Source: HyVt-443 sp964544655
GTDB lineage: Bacteria > Pseudomonadota > Gammaproteobacteria > Chromatiales > Chromatiaceae
DNA length: 59,589 nt
Direction: 5' to 3'
NCBI GenBank assembly: GCA_964544655.1
Contig: CAZJCM010000013.1
Coordinates: 1 to 59,589 of the forward strand
Shown one piece after another: positions 52,115-59,589 of this stretch. The stretch's first letter is position 1; the number at the start of each line of letters is the position of its first letter. The notes beneath the pieces are model-generated. The model ran no database searches. It had not been told where the DNA came from and saw only the letters and a list, made by a program, of their open reading frames with translations. A program made the position numbers and the translations under genes.

Positions 52115-53291
52115 ATTCGGCTGGCTGCTGTATTTTTGCCTGGCTGCGGGGAAGGCCTCTGCGGGTCTGGATCTCGATTGGAAGAATGATCTCCAGATCC
52201 ACGGTTTTTTATCCCAGGGCTATGTCCATACCAGTGACAATAATTTTTATGGGGATTCCCAGAGCGGGAGCTTCGACCTGCGGGAGATCGGGCTCAACGG
52301 TTCGCTGCGTATCGACCCGCATTGGATGGTCTCCGCCCAGTTGCTATCGCGTCGGGCCGGCAAAATGTATAGCGGAAAGATGGCGTTCGATTATGGCTCG
52401 GTCGATTTTACTCCGGTATCCGATGAACACGGGCGGCTTGGACTGCGGCTGGGGCGCAACAAAAATCCCATTGGTTTGTACAACGACACCCGGGATGTGC
52501 CTTTTACCCGGCCGAGCATCTTTCTACCCCAGTCGATCTACTGGGACCGGGTGAGAAATTCAATGCTCGCCATGGACGGCCTGCAGATGTATGGGGATTT
52601 TTGCACCGATCGGCACAGCTTCTTCTTGCAGCTTGGTGCCGGCCTGTCGCTGATAGATGACAACATCGAGTGGGCATTTCTCGGGCAGAACTGGCAAGGC
52701 GAGCTGGAGCAGGATGATTTGAGTTATGGCGGACGGCTGCTCTACGAGCTGGATGATGGAAGGTTGCGTCTCGCTGCGAGCGGCATCAGGGTGCCCCTGA
52801 AATTCGACCCTGGCCCATCCGACCCATTGCCACCAGGAAGGGTCAATGTGGATTACTGGGTCCTCTCCTTTCAATACAACGCCGAGAGCTGGAGCGTTAC
52901 GGGTGAGTATATGCAGGAGCCGCTCTCCTGGGATGGTTTCGGTCCGACCATAGATGAGAACGATACCACGCTTGAGGGGTACTATCTCCAGGGAACCTAT
53001 CGGCTCGACCCGGATTGGGAGTTGCTGCTGCGCTATGATGCGGGATTCTTCGATAAGAGCGATCATAGCGGCGTGGGGCAGTCCCTGCGTGAAGACCTGC
53101 CGGCGTTCCACTATTTCAACAAGACTTGGACGCTTGGTGTCACCTGGGAGCCAATGGAGCATGTCATGCTGCGTGCCCAGTATGACATGGTGGATGGCAC
53201 CATGTTTCTCTCCAACCGGGAAAATCCCGTGGCGAAGGACCAGGTCAGGTACTGGGATATTTTTTCATTGTTGCTGTCCCTGGGATTCTGA
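52083..53291 (+). CDS. Outer-membrane porin-like protein
   Basis: A 402-residue beta-barrel protein. The signal peptide is about the first 27 residues (FGWLLYFCLAAGKASA). The mature part alternates polar and hydrophobic residues with many Tyr, Trp and Asp, and ends in Phe (SLLLSLGF), as required for outer-membrane insertion. The start at 52083 lies inside the end of the preceding gene, so translation may be coupled; an upstream in-frame start at 52050 is possible. Substrate unknown. Confidence 0.85.
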   Translation: MSVSRRSKWNRFGWLLYFCLAAGKASAGLDLDWKNDLQIHGFLSQGYVHTSDNNFYGDSQSGSFDLREIGLNGSLRIDPHWMVSAQLLSRRAGKMYSGKMAFDYGSVDFTPVSDEHGRLGLRLGRNKNPIGLYNDTRDVPFTRPSIFLPQSIYWDRVRNSMLAMDGLQMYGDFCTDRHSFFLQLGAGLSLIDDNIEWAFLGQNWQGELEQDDLSYGGRLLYELDDGRLRLAASGIRVPLKFDPGPSDPLPPGRVNVDYWVLSFQYNAESWSVTGEYMQEPLSWDGFGPTIDENDTTLEGYYLQGTYRLDPDWELLLRYDAGFFDKSDHSGVGQSLREDLPAFHYFNKTWTLGVTWEPMEHVMLRAQYDMVDGTMFLSNRENPVAKDQVRYWDIFSLLLSLGF

Positions 53292-53314
53292 GCCTGCATG
53301 GCCGCCGATTGCCA

Positions 53315-56170
53315 ATGAGTAGACCTGCTGCAGCAGTACCCGATGGCAAATTCCTCAGTCTGAAGTGGAAGGCGATGCTGTTATTGAGCCTGGTGCTGAT
53401 AGCCGTCAATGCCAGCATTGCCTATCTCGGCGGCATGCAGTTGCATGCGCAGTTCGAACGGCAACTGGGTGAGGAGCGGGATCGGCAACTGCGGGAATTC
53501 AATGCCCTGGTGGAACGCAGTTTCATCGAGCTGGAACGTATCACCAGCCTGTTACCAATCCAGAACGCCGGTTTTTTCCCCATGCTGTCGTATGCGGATC
53601 GCGTGGCCAGGCAGCTGTCCGAGAGGGCACCACTGCTGGAGATAGACTGGGATGTGGAGACCATCCAGTTTTTTACCAGTGATGGGAAGCTGGCCTATTC
53701 CAATCTTACCTGGATGAAAAACCATCTGCTGGCTGAGTTGGTGGAGCAGAGTCTTGCCACGGAAACCACCAGCAAACTGTTGGACTGCACCAGAGAGTGC
53801 CGCCAGTATGTGGTCACCCCACTGCTCAATCAGGGTGAGTTTGCCGGGGTATTGCTACTGGGACGCTCCATTACGGAGATGGTCTACACCTTTCGCCTGA
53901 TCAACGGCGCCGACCTGGCCATCATCTCAGTGGACCAGTCGGAGAGCCTCAGCGCTGGGGAATCCCGTTGGCTGCCTGCCTGGCAGCGTTGGGTGGTTGT
54001 GGCATCCAATTCAGAGCAGATCGTGCCGATGTTGAAACGGTTGTCTGCGGTTACGGATCTGGAGCAGCTGGAAGCGTCAGGCACCCAATACAAGTATCAG
54101 CAAAAACACTATGACGTATTGATGATCCCCCAGAACAAGAAGAACTGGGAAGGCACCGACGATTTTTTCATCATCAGTGATATCTCCGGCGACATGGCCT
54201 ATATCGAGTCGGCAACCCGGCAAAGCCTGGTGGTGGGCGTGGTCGGTATCGTGATCTCGGAATCGCTGCTGCTGGTGCTGCTTTGGGGGCCGATGGCCCG
54301 GCTCAAGGTGTTGGCCGACAACCTCCCGATGCTGGCCGAAAACGCCACCGGGCAGGTGCGAAGGGAGCTCAAGACGGAGCATAGCCCGCTCTGGCCCGGT
54401 GATGAGATCGATGTCGCCGCCTCTGCTGCGCTATTTCTGGCAGAAAAGCTGGAAACCCTGAACCAGGAGGTGGAAAGCCGTACCGAGGGCCTGATTCAGC
54501 GTGGTCGTGCCCTGGCCCGGGAGCGTGATTTCATCGCCGGTCTGCTGAATAGTGCCCAGGTGGTGATTCTGACCCAGGACAAGGACGGCAGGGTGTTGTC
54601 TCTCAACCCGGAGGGCGAGCGGGTGACCGGCCGTGACCTGAAGGCGGCGGGTCAGTTCAAATTCTATGAGCTGCTGGATCAGGATGACATCACGGAGGAA
54701 GTAACCTATTCCCTGCACAATCTGCGCCGTGGATTGATCGACTCCTGGCAACACGACAGCCGGGTCGTCGCCACTGATGGCAGCCGCCGGACCATCTCCT
54801 GGATTCATTCCCGGCTGGCCAGGCGCGTTGCAGCGGGTGGTGCACAGGTACTCTCCGTAGGGCTCGATATCACCGAGCGTGAGGAGGTGGAGAGAAAGCT
54901 GAGCTGGTTGGCCGACCACGACCCATTGACGGAGTTGATCAACCGGCGCCGCTTTCAGCTCGATTTCGAGATGCTGATCGAGCGCAGTCTGCGCTACCGG
55001 CACAGCGGGGCGTTGCTCTATCTCGATCTGGATCAATTCAAGTATATCAATGACACCAGTGGCCACCTGGCGGGTGACAGTATGCTCAAACTGGTCGCCG
55101 GCCGGCTGCGGAAGATAGTGCGCAGCTCCGATCTGTTGGCGCGCCTGGGTGGGGACGAGTTCGCCCTGGCCATTCCAGAGACTGACACGGCAGGGGTCAA
55201 AGAGATGGCGGACAAGATCCTGCACCTCCTTCAGCAGATCGAGCTGCCGGTAAAAGGGCGCAGCCACCGCATCTCCGCCAGTATCGGTATCGCCCTGTTT
55301 CCGGAGCACGGCACCAATATTCATGACCTGATGGCGAACGCCGATCTCGCCATGTACCAGGCGAAGAATATCGGGCGGGATCGGTGGCATCTCTTTTCCG
55401 CAGGTGAACAGGTGCGTGAACAACTCGGTGAGCAGGTGCTGTGGAAGCAGAAGATCGAGCAGGCGCTGAAGGAAGAGCGCTTTTTCCTCCAGTTTCAGCC
55501 GATCATGGAGATCAGTTCAGGTGATATTTCCCACTATGAGGTGCTGGTGCGGATGCTGGAGGATAATGGTGAGACAGCCAGTCCGGCAGCCTTCATCCCG
55601 GTCGCCGAGCAGACCGGTCTGATTCATAACATCGATCGGCTTGTATTGCAGAAGGCGATCGAAAAATTGGTGGAACTGCGCAGGCGTGGAGTGGTGAGTA
55701 AATTTTCCATCAACCTTTCCGGCCGGGTGGTGGATGACCCAAAGATGCTGACCCTGCTGCAACGGTTACTGTGCGAGAGTGGGTTGAGTCCGGGGCAGCT
55801 GCTGTTCGAGATCACAGAAACCGCCGCCCTGGCAAATATCCAGGCGGCGGGAGAGTTTATGGATGCCATTCGCGGGCTGGGTTGCCAGACCGCCTTGGAT
55901 GATTTTGGCGTTGGTTTCTCCTCTTTTTTCTATCTCAAGGAACTGCCGGTCGATTTCATCAAGATCGACGGTTCCTTCATACGTCAATTGCCGCACAATC
56001 GGGATGACCGGATCTTTGTCAAAGCAATGGCTGAGGTGGCGAGTGGCCTGGGCAAACTGACCATTGCCGAGTTTGTGGAAGATGAAGAGACGCTGCAACT
56101 CTTGCGCGAGCTGGGGGTGCACTTTGCCCAGGGTTACCATATAGGCCGGCCTGTATCGGAGCTTCCATAA
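53315..56170 (+). CDS. Membrane-bound sensor with PAS, GGDEF and EAL domains
   Basis: A 951-residue protein: N-terminal helix (AMLLLSLVLIAVNASIAYL), periplasmic sensor region (about 45-305), second helix near 308-330, a HAMP-like linker, PAS (about 415-525), GGDEF (about 535-700) with RSSD inhibition site and intact GGDEF, and EAL (about 715-950) with EVL and the other catalytic residues (INLSG, FEITET, LDDFGVGFSS, KIDGSF, AEFVED, AQGY). It can probably hydrolyse c-di-GMP and may also make it. It follows the porin by 23 bases. The start is ATG 53315; a TTG at 53309 is also possible. Confidence 0.9.
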   Translation: MSRPAAAVPDGKFLSLKWKAMLLLSLVLIAVNASIAYLGGMQLHAQFERQLGEERDRQLREFNALVERSFIELERITSLLPIQNAGFFPMLSYADRVARQLSERAPLLEIDWDVETIQFFTSDGKLAYSNLTWMKNHLLAELVEQSLATETTSKLLDCTRECRQYVVTPLLNQGEFAGVLLLGRSITEMVYTFRLINGADLAIISVDQSESLSAGESRWLPAWQRWVVVASNSEQIVPMLKRLSAVTDLEQLEASGTQYKYQQKHYDVLMIPQNKKNWEGTDDFFIISDISGDMAYIESATRQSLVVGVVGIVISESLLLVLLWGPMARLKVLADNLPMLAENATGQVRRELKTEHSPLWPGDEIDVAASAALFLAEKLETLNQEVESRTEGLIQRGRALARERDFIAGLLNSAQVVILTQDKDGRVLSLNPEGERVTGRDLKAAGQFKFYELLDQDDITEEVTYSLHNLRRGLIDSWQHDSRVVATDGSRRTISWIHSRLARRVAAGGAQVLSVGLDITEREEVERKLSWLADHDPLTELINRRRFQLDFEMLIERSLRYRHSGALLYLDLDQFKYINDTSGHLAGDSMLKLVAGRLRKIVRSSDLLARLGGDEFALAIPETDTAGVKEMADKILHLLQQIELPVKGRSHRISASIGIALFPEHGTNIHDLMANADLAMYQAKNIGRDRWHLFSAGEQVREQLGEQVLWKQKIEQALKEERFFLQFQPIMEISSGDISHYEVLVRMLEDNGETASPAAFIPVAEQTGLIHNIDRLVLQKAIEKLVELRRRGVVSKFSINLSGRVVDDPKMLTLLQRLLCESGLSPGQLLFEITETAALANIQAAGEFMDAIRGLGCQTALDDFGVGFSSFFYLKELPVDFIKIDGSFIRQLPHNRDDRIFVKAMAEVASGLGKLTIAEFVEDEETLQLLRELGVHFAQGYHIGRPVSELP

Positions 56171-56278
56171 TGATGGTGTATCCCTGCGAAGCTGACCGCT
56201 GTTAGAATAACGGCTGTACTCAACTCACGGATACAGGCTTCGTGCCTCCTATTCCGAATCTTGCAGCCGGATTTTCCC

Positions 56279-57322
56279 ATGACAGAACGACGAAAGGCGG
56301 TGGCCCTGATCTCGGGCGGCCTCGATTCCCTGCTGGCAGCCAAGGTGATTCAGGCCCAGGGCATCCACGTAGAGGGTATCAACTTCTTCACCGGCTTCTG
56401 CGTGGAGGGCCATACCCATGCCATCCGCAGCAAGGCCCGGGCAAAGCCCAAACGCAACAACGCCCTCTGGGTGGCGGAGCAGCTGGGGATCAAGCTGCAT
56501 ATCGTGGATATCATCGAGGAGTACAAGGCGGTGGTGTTCAACCCAAAGCATGGCTATGGCGCCAACCTCAATCCCTGTCTCGACTGCAAGATCTTCATGG
56601 TGAAGAAGGCCCATGAATGGATCGCCGCCCACGGCTTCGATTTCATCATCACCGGGGAAGTGGTGGGACAGCGGCCCATGTCCCAGCGCCGGGACACCAT
56701 GCCGGTAGTGGCACGGGAGTCGGGGGCCGACGATCTGCTGTTGCGTCCCCTGTGCGCGAAGAATCTGCCGCCCACCAAGCCGGAGCGGGAGGGCTGGGTC
56801 GATCGGGAGCAGTTGTATGGCTTCTCCGGCCGTGGCCGTAAGCCGCAGATGGCCCTGGTGCAGGCCTTTGGCATCGAGGACTATGCCCAGCCGGCAGGCG
56901 GCTGCTGTTTTCTTACCGATGCGGCCTATTCGGCCAAGCTGGCGGATCTGTGGCAGGCCCGGGGCAGCAAGCAGTATGAGATCGACGATATCATGCTGCT
57001 CAAGGTAGGACGGCATCTGCGTCCGGCTCCCAATTTCAAGGTGATCATCTCCCGGGAAGAGGGTGAGGGTAACTTCATGCAGGGTTACCGAAAACAGTAT
57101 CCGAGCATCAAGACCATCAGCCATCCCGGCCCTCTGGCCCTGATCGACGGTGATCCGGGTGAGGATGACCTGTTGCTGGCGGCGCGACTGGTGGCCCGCT
57201 ACGGCAAGGGAAGGGATGCCGATGAGGTGGAACTGGAGTTGTCCGACGTAGCGGGCAACAGCCGTACTGTCCGGGTCAAACCTATGGCGCCCCATGAGAT
57301 CCCCCGGGAGTGGTATCTGTGA
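56279..57322 (+). CDS. ThiI/MnmA-like PP-loop protein with NFACT-R-like tail
   Basis: A 347-residue protein of the adenylating PP-loop class that modifies tRNA with sulfur. The PP-loop is SGGLDSLLAAK; a cysteine pair is in NPCLDCKIF; a GGCCFLT motif lies in the middle; the end (IDDIMLLKVGRHLRPAPNFKVII and following) resembles the NFACT-R RNA-binding domain. The partner gene is TusA, a sulfur carrier. I infer tRNA thiolation, but which base is not known. The start at ATG 56279 is preferred over a TTG at 56261. Confidence 0.8.
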   Translation: MTERRKAVALISGGLDSLLAAKVIQAQGIHVEGINFFTGFCVEGHTHAIRSKARAKPKRNNALWVAEQLGIKLHIVDIIEEYKAVVFNPKHGYGANLNPCLDCKIFMVKKAHEWIAAHGFDFIITGEVVGQRPMSQRRDTMPVVARESGADDLLLRPLCAKNLPPTKPEREGWVDREQLYGFSGRGRKPQMALVQAFGIEDYAQPAGGCCFLTDAAYSAKLADLWQARGSKQYEIDDIMLLKVGRHLRPAPNFKVIISREEGEGNFMQGYRKQYPSIKTISHPGPLALIDGDPGEDDLLLAARLVARYGKGRDADEVELELSDVAGNSRTVRVKPMAPHEIPREWYL

Positions 57323-57558
57323 CCCGGGTGGTGGTGGACGCCCGCAGGCTGCTCTGCCCGATGCCGGTGATCAGGGTGCAGGACCGGGTGGCTGAATTGG
57401 CTCCGGGCACCCAGGTGGAGGTGATCTGCACCGATCCGGGGGCGCTCAACGACATCCCTGCCTGGTGCCGCATCAATGGACACCGGGTGCTTGAGTGCCG
57501 CAGCCAGGATGATGAATATCTGGTGCTGCTGGAAGTGGGGGGCGGCACTGATGTCTGA
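57319..57558 (+). CDS. TusA-family sulfur carrier
   Basis: A 79-residue protein with the TusA signature LLCPMPVIRVQDRV, whose Cys carries the persulfide. It starts with GTG overlapping the stop of the PP-loop gene (GTGA), with GGGAG at a suitable distance; a GTG at 57310 is possible. It probably passes sulfur to the PP-loop protein next to it. Confidence 0.9.
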   Translation: MTRVVVDARRLLCPMPVIRVQDRVAELAPGTQVEVICTDPGALNDIPAWCRINGHRVLECRSQDDEYLVLLEVGGGTDV

Positions 57559-58714
57559 ACTGCAGGCAGCCCTGGACGGGCGGTTGCGTGAGACCCGGCG
57601 GGTGACCCTGGCGGGGGCGTTGATCAACCTGCTGCTGGCGGTAGCCAAGGTGCTGTTCGGTTGGATCGCCCACTCCCAGTCGCTGGTGGCAGATGGGATT
57701 CATTCATTGTCCGATCTGCTCTCCGATGGCCTGATCCTGTTTGCTGCCAGACACGCATCACAGGCACCAGACCTGGATCATCCCTATGGACATGGCCGGT
57801 TCGAGACCCTCGCCACCCTAGTACTGGGGATATTGCTGATCCTGGTCGCCATGGGTATCACCTGGGATGCAGTGGAGCGTCTGTATCATCCCCAGGAACA
57901 GCTGGTGCCGGGGTATCTGGCCCTGGTGGTGGCCTTCGTCTCCATCCTGTCCAAGGAATGGCTCTATCACTACACCATGCGTGTGTCGCGGCGCTTGCGT
58001 TCCGATATGTTGCGGGCCAATGCCTGGCATCACCGCTCCGATGCCGTCTCTTCCGTGGTGGTGCTGGTGGGCGTGGGCGGCTCCATTGCCGGCCTGCCCT
58101 ATCTGGATGCCATAGCCGCCGCAGGCGTTGGCCTGATGATCGCCCATGTGGGGTGGGAATTGGGTTGGCCGGCGGTGCACGAGCTGGCGGATGCGGGACT
58201 GGAGGAAGAGCGGCTGCAGAAGATCCGTCAGGTGATCCTTGCAGTTGGCGGGGTGCAGGCGATTCATATGTTGCGCACCCGCCGTATCGGCGGCCAGTCG
58301 GCCTCGGTGGACGTGCATGTCCTGGTGGATCCCTGGCTCAGCGTCTCCGAGGGCCACATGATCAGCCAGATGGTGATGGATCAACTGCTCGACGATATCG
58401 AGGAGGTGACCGATGTCACCGTCCATATCGATCCTGAGGACGATGAGATCGCTGCCCCCAGCAAGGGGTTGCCGCTACGGAATGAAGTCGAGGGTATGCT
58501 GGAGAATTGCTGGAGTCGGATCCAGGGCGGTGAACGGTATCAGCGGATGGTGTTGCATTATCTGGACGGACGAATCGATGTGGATCTGTTCTTCCCGCTC
58601 TCCTGTTATCAGAACAAGGAGGTGCAAACGCGCCTGGAGAAGGGGCTGCAGGATTGCCTGGGTGAGCTGGGCCCGTTTGGGCGGGTCCGGATATTTTATG
58701 GAAGCGCACTCTAA
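57551..58714 (+). CDS. Cation diffusion facilitator (metal efflux), long form
   Basis: A 387-residue inner-membrane transporter. Metal site residues are in ADGIHSLSDLLSDGL and PDLDHPYGHGRFETLA; a cytosolic metal-binding domain follows (VTDVTVHIDPEDDE). The family is usually about 300 residues; here there is an extra C-terminal domain of about 80-90 residues. It is the third gene of the operon with the PP-loop and TusA genes and overlaps TusA by eight bases. Metal not determinable. Confidence 0.92.
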   Translation: MSELQAALDGRLRETRRVTLAGALINLLLAVAKVLFGWIAHSQSLVADGIHSLSDLLSDGLILFAARHASQAPDLDHPYGHGRFETLATLVLGILLILVAMGITWDAVERLYHPQEQLVPGYLALVVAFVSILSKEWLYHYTMRVSRRLRSDMLRANAWHHRSDAVSSVVVLVGVGGSIAGLPYLDAIAAAGVGLMIAHVGWELGWPAVHELADAGLEEERLQKIRQVILAVGGVQAIHMLRTRRIGGQSASVDVHVLVDPWLSVSEGHMISQMVMDQLLDDIEEVTDVTVHIDPEDDEIAAPSKGLPLRNEVEGMLENCWSRIQGGERYQRMVLHYLDGRIDVDLFFPLSCYQNKEVQTRLEKGLQDCLGELGPFGRVRIFYGSAL

Positions 58715-58721
58715 TGGTGCA
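58705..58721. promoter_or_regulatory. NtrC-like site 1
   Basis: CGCACTCTAATGGTGCA fits the TGCACCA-N3-TGGTGCA pattern in 11 of 14 positions, with a perfect right arm. It overlaps the last codons of the CDF gene. Confidence 0.55.
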
Positions 58722-58735
58722 TAACAGAGGCTGAG

Positions 58736-58752
58736 CGCACCATTTGTGTGCA
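58736..58752. promoter_or_regulatory. NtrC-like site 2
   Basis: CGCACCATTTGTGTGCA also fits in 11 of 14 positions. Its centre is 31 bases from that of site 1, about three turns of DNA, as for paired NtrC sites at the E. coli glnA gene. Confidence 0.6.
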
Positions 58753-58799
58753 TGCCGCCGTGCCTTATCCATTTCGGTGCGCCACCCGTAATTTTCCAG

Positions 58800-58808
58800 T
58801 GCTATAAT
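58800..58808 (+). promoter_or_regulatory. Extended -10 promoter, likely glnA P1
   Basis: TGCTATAAT is a perfect extended -10 element (TGnTATAAT). No good -35 is present, as expected for this type. It lies about 55-60 bases after the second NtrC-like site. Confidence 0.55.
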
Positions 58809-59102
58809 CTGCCTCGCCTGTCACGGGGACCACGGCTGTGTTGAAGGCGTGGACTTCGAACAGTTTGTCAGCGCCTGCCGGTTGACTGGAGAGTGGTGGA
58901 TCGATTCATCTTCTGAGATGTATAGACCCGTAGGTTTATCTATATATTTCATGGGGTAATCTCTGCCGTCCCGTTTTTTCAGGACCCGGAACCGGCAACA
59001 GACGGACGGCTGGGGACAGGCCGCCCAGCACGGTGGGGATGCAGGGAAACGGTGTGTCGAGGCAGGAAAGTCCCGGCACCTGCGCATCTGATACTTTGTT
59101 AA

Positions 59103-59118
59103 TGGCACATTTTCTGCT
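59103..59118 (+). promoter_or_regulatory. Sigma-54 promoter of glnA
   Basis: TGGCACATTTTCTGCT has GG-N10-GC spacing and differs from the consensus at one position. Transcription would start near 59129, about 100 bases before the ATG. Confidence 0.8.
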
Positions 59119-59228
59119 AAAAACAGGCAGACTTTTCATCCACCCTCATCCGGGGTGGGGAACAACGACCTGGGCGGCCGTACAGCGGCCTTACCTAAAA
59201 ACTTAAGTTATTTCAGCTGGAGAACATC

Positions 59229-59589
59229 ATGGCCTCGAAAGTCCTGAAGATGATCAAAGACAATGAAGTGAAGTTTGTAGACCTGCGCTTCACCGATACC
59301 CGCGGCAAAGAGCAGCACGTCAGCATGCCTTCCTCTGTCATCGATGAGGAGATGTTTACCGACGGCAAGATGTTCGATGGCTCCTCCATCGCCGGCTGGA
59401 AGGGCATCAATGAGTCCGACATGATTCTGATGCCCGATCAGGATACCGCCGTACTCGATCCCTTTACCGATGAGGTGACCCTGAACATCCGTTGCGACAT
59501 CCTCGAGCCCTCCACCATGGAAGGTTATGAGCGTGATCCCCGCTCTGTCGCCAAGCGTGCCGAGGCCTATCTGCAGTCCACCGGCATCG
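59229..59589 (+). CDS. glnA: Glutamine synthetase type I (3' end outside window)
   Basis: About 120 residues of the usual 469 are visible before the right edge. MASKVLKMIKDNEVKFVDLRFTDT-type N-terminus (read in part), MFDGSSIAGWKGINESDMIL and DPFTDEVTLNIRCDI are typical of GlnA. It makes glutamine from glutamate and ammonia. A GGAG ribosome site is eight bases upstream. The upstream sigma-54 promoter and NtrC-like sites indicate nitrogen control. Confidence 0.97.
   Translation, partial: MASKVLKMIKDNEVKFVDLRFTDTRGKEQHVSMPSSVIDEEMFTDGKMFDGSSIAGWKGINESDMILMPDQDTAVLDPFTDEVTLNIRCDILEPSTMEGYERDPRSVAKRAEAYLQSTGI

Larger units (their letters stand above)
58715..59228. other. Control region and leader of glnA
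   Basis: A 514-base region without a gene. It holds NtrC-like sites at the left, a sigma-70 type extended -10 at 58800-58808, then about 290 bases of likely structured sequence (GCCGTCC at 58965 pairs with GGACGGC at 59004), a sigma-54 promoter at 59103-59118 and a GGAG ribosome site before the ATG. The middle could hold a leader or small RNA, but I cannot identify one. Confidence 0.55.

Noticed and set aside
59020..59085. RNase P RNA-like GAGG-AGGAAAGTCC stretch before glnA
   Set aside because: Only a short similarity; the remaining conserved RNase P elements are absent.

Overview
The window is a piece of gammaproteobacterial chromosome around the replication origin. It carries the classic origin cluster: mnmG-rsmG, parA-parB and atpIBEFHAGDC on one side, rpmH-rnpA-yidC-mnmE next to dnaA, and dnaN-recF-gyrB on the other side. 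Most housekeeping genes left of about 38.4 kb are on the minus strand and dnaA-gyrB-alaX are on the plus strand, as expected for genes read away from an origin at about 38.4-40.6 kb. The overall make-up (fairly high GC, TRAP dicarboxylate uptake, many c-di-GMP proteins, rubrerythrin, TusA next to a ThiI-like enzyme) suggests a free-living or symbiotic gammaproteobacterium, perhaps of the sulfur-oxidising Chromatiales type. The species cannot be fixed from the sequence alone.

Region by region. 1-11 kb: a C4-dicarboxylate TRAP transporter (dctP-dctQ-dctM, dctM cut by the window edge) with its DctB/DctD two-component system. A sigma-54 type promoter and a possible DctD site lie ahead of dctP. 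Between transporter and regulator sits a c-di-GMP signalling set (PAS histidine kinase, single receiver, receiver-GGDEF-EAL) that ends in a decayed EAL remnant. 11-12 kb: one unrecognised gene. 12-19 kb: the complete F1Fo ATP synthase operon with a strong sigma-70 type promoter. 19-26 kb: parB, parA, a rubrerythrin pair, small hypothetical genes, rsmG and mnmG. 26-31 kb: a MoxR/DUF58/transglutaminase operon behind a small inverted-repeat element, and an orphan dehydrogenase. 31-34.4 kb: molybdate uptake (ModE-like regulator, modA, modB, modC). 34.6-45.6 kb: the origin cluster with DnaA boxes, two parS sites inside recF, and noticeably AT-richer DNA. 45.7-51.4 kb: AlaX, PlsC, a GmhB homologue lacking its nucleophile, a MazG-like protein, and both glycyl-tRNA synthetase subunits. 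51.6-56.2 kb: an apparent three-gene unit of small PstS-like protein, porin and GGDEF-EAL sensor. 56.2-58.7 kb: a PP-loop tRNA-thiolation-type protein, TusA and a cation diffusion facilitator. 58.7 kb to the end: an unusually long control region and the start of glnA.

The most notable signals not covered by ordinary gene calling are five copies of a GTNAGNNCTNAC motif resembling SlmA (nucleoid occlusion) binding sites; the two parS palindromes in recF; two NtrC-like sites 31 bp apart, a sigma-70 and a sigma-54 type promoter ahead of glnA; the GmhB homologue with Gly in place of its catalytic Asp; and short inverted-repeat elements near 21.3, 26.2 and 38.6 kb. I found no wholly new defence or mobile system. 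No tRNA, rRNA, CRISPR array or transposase gene was seen.
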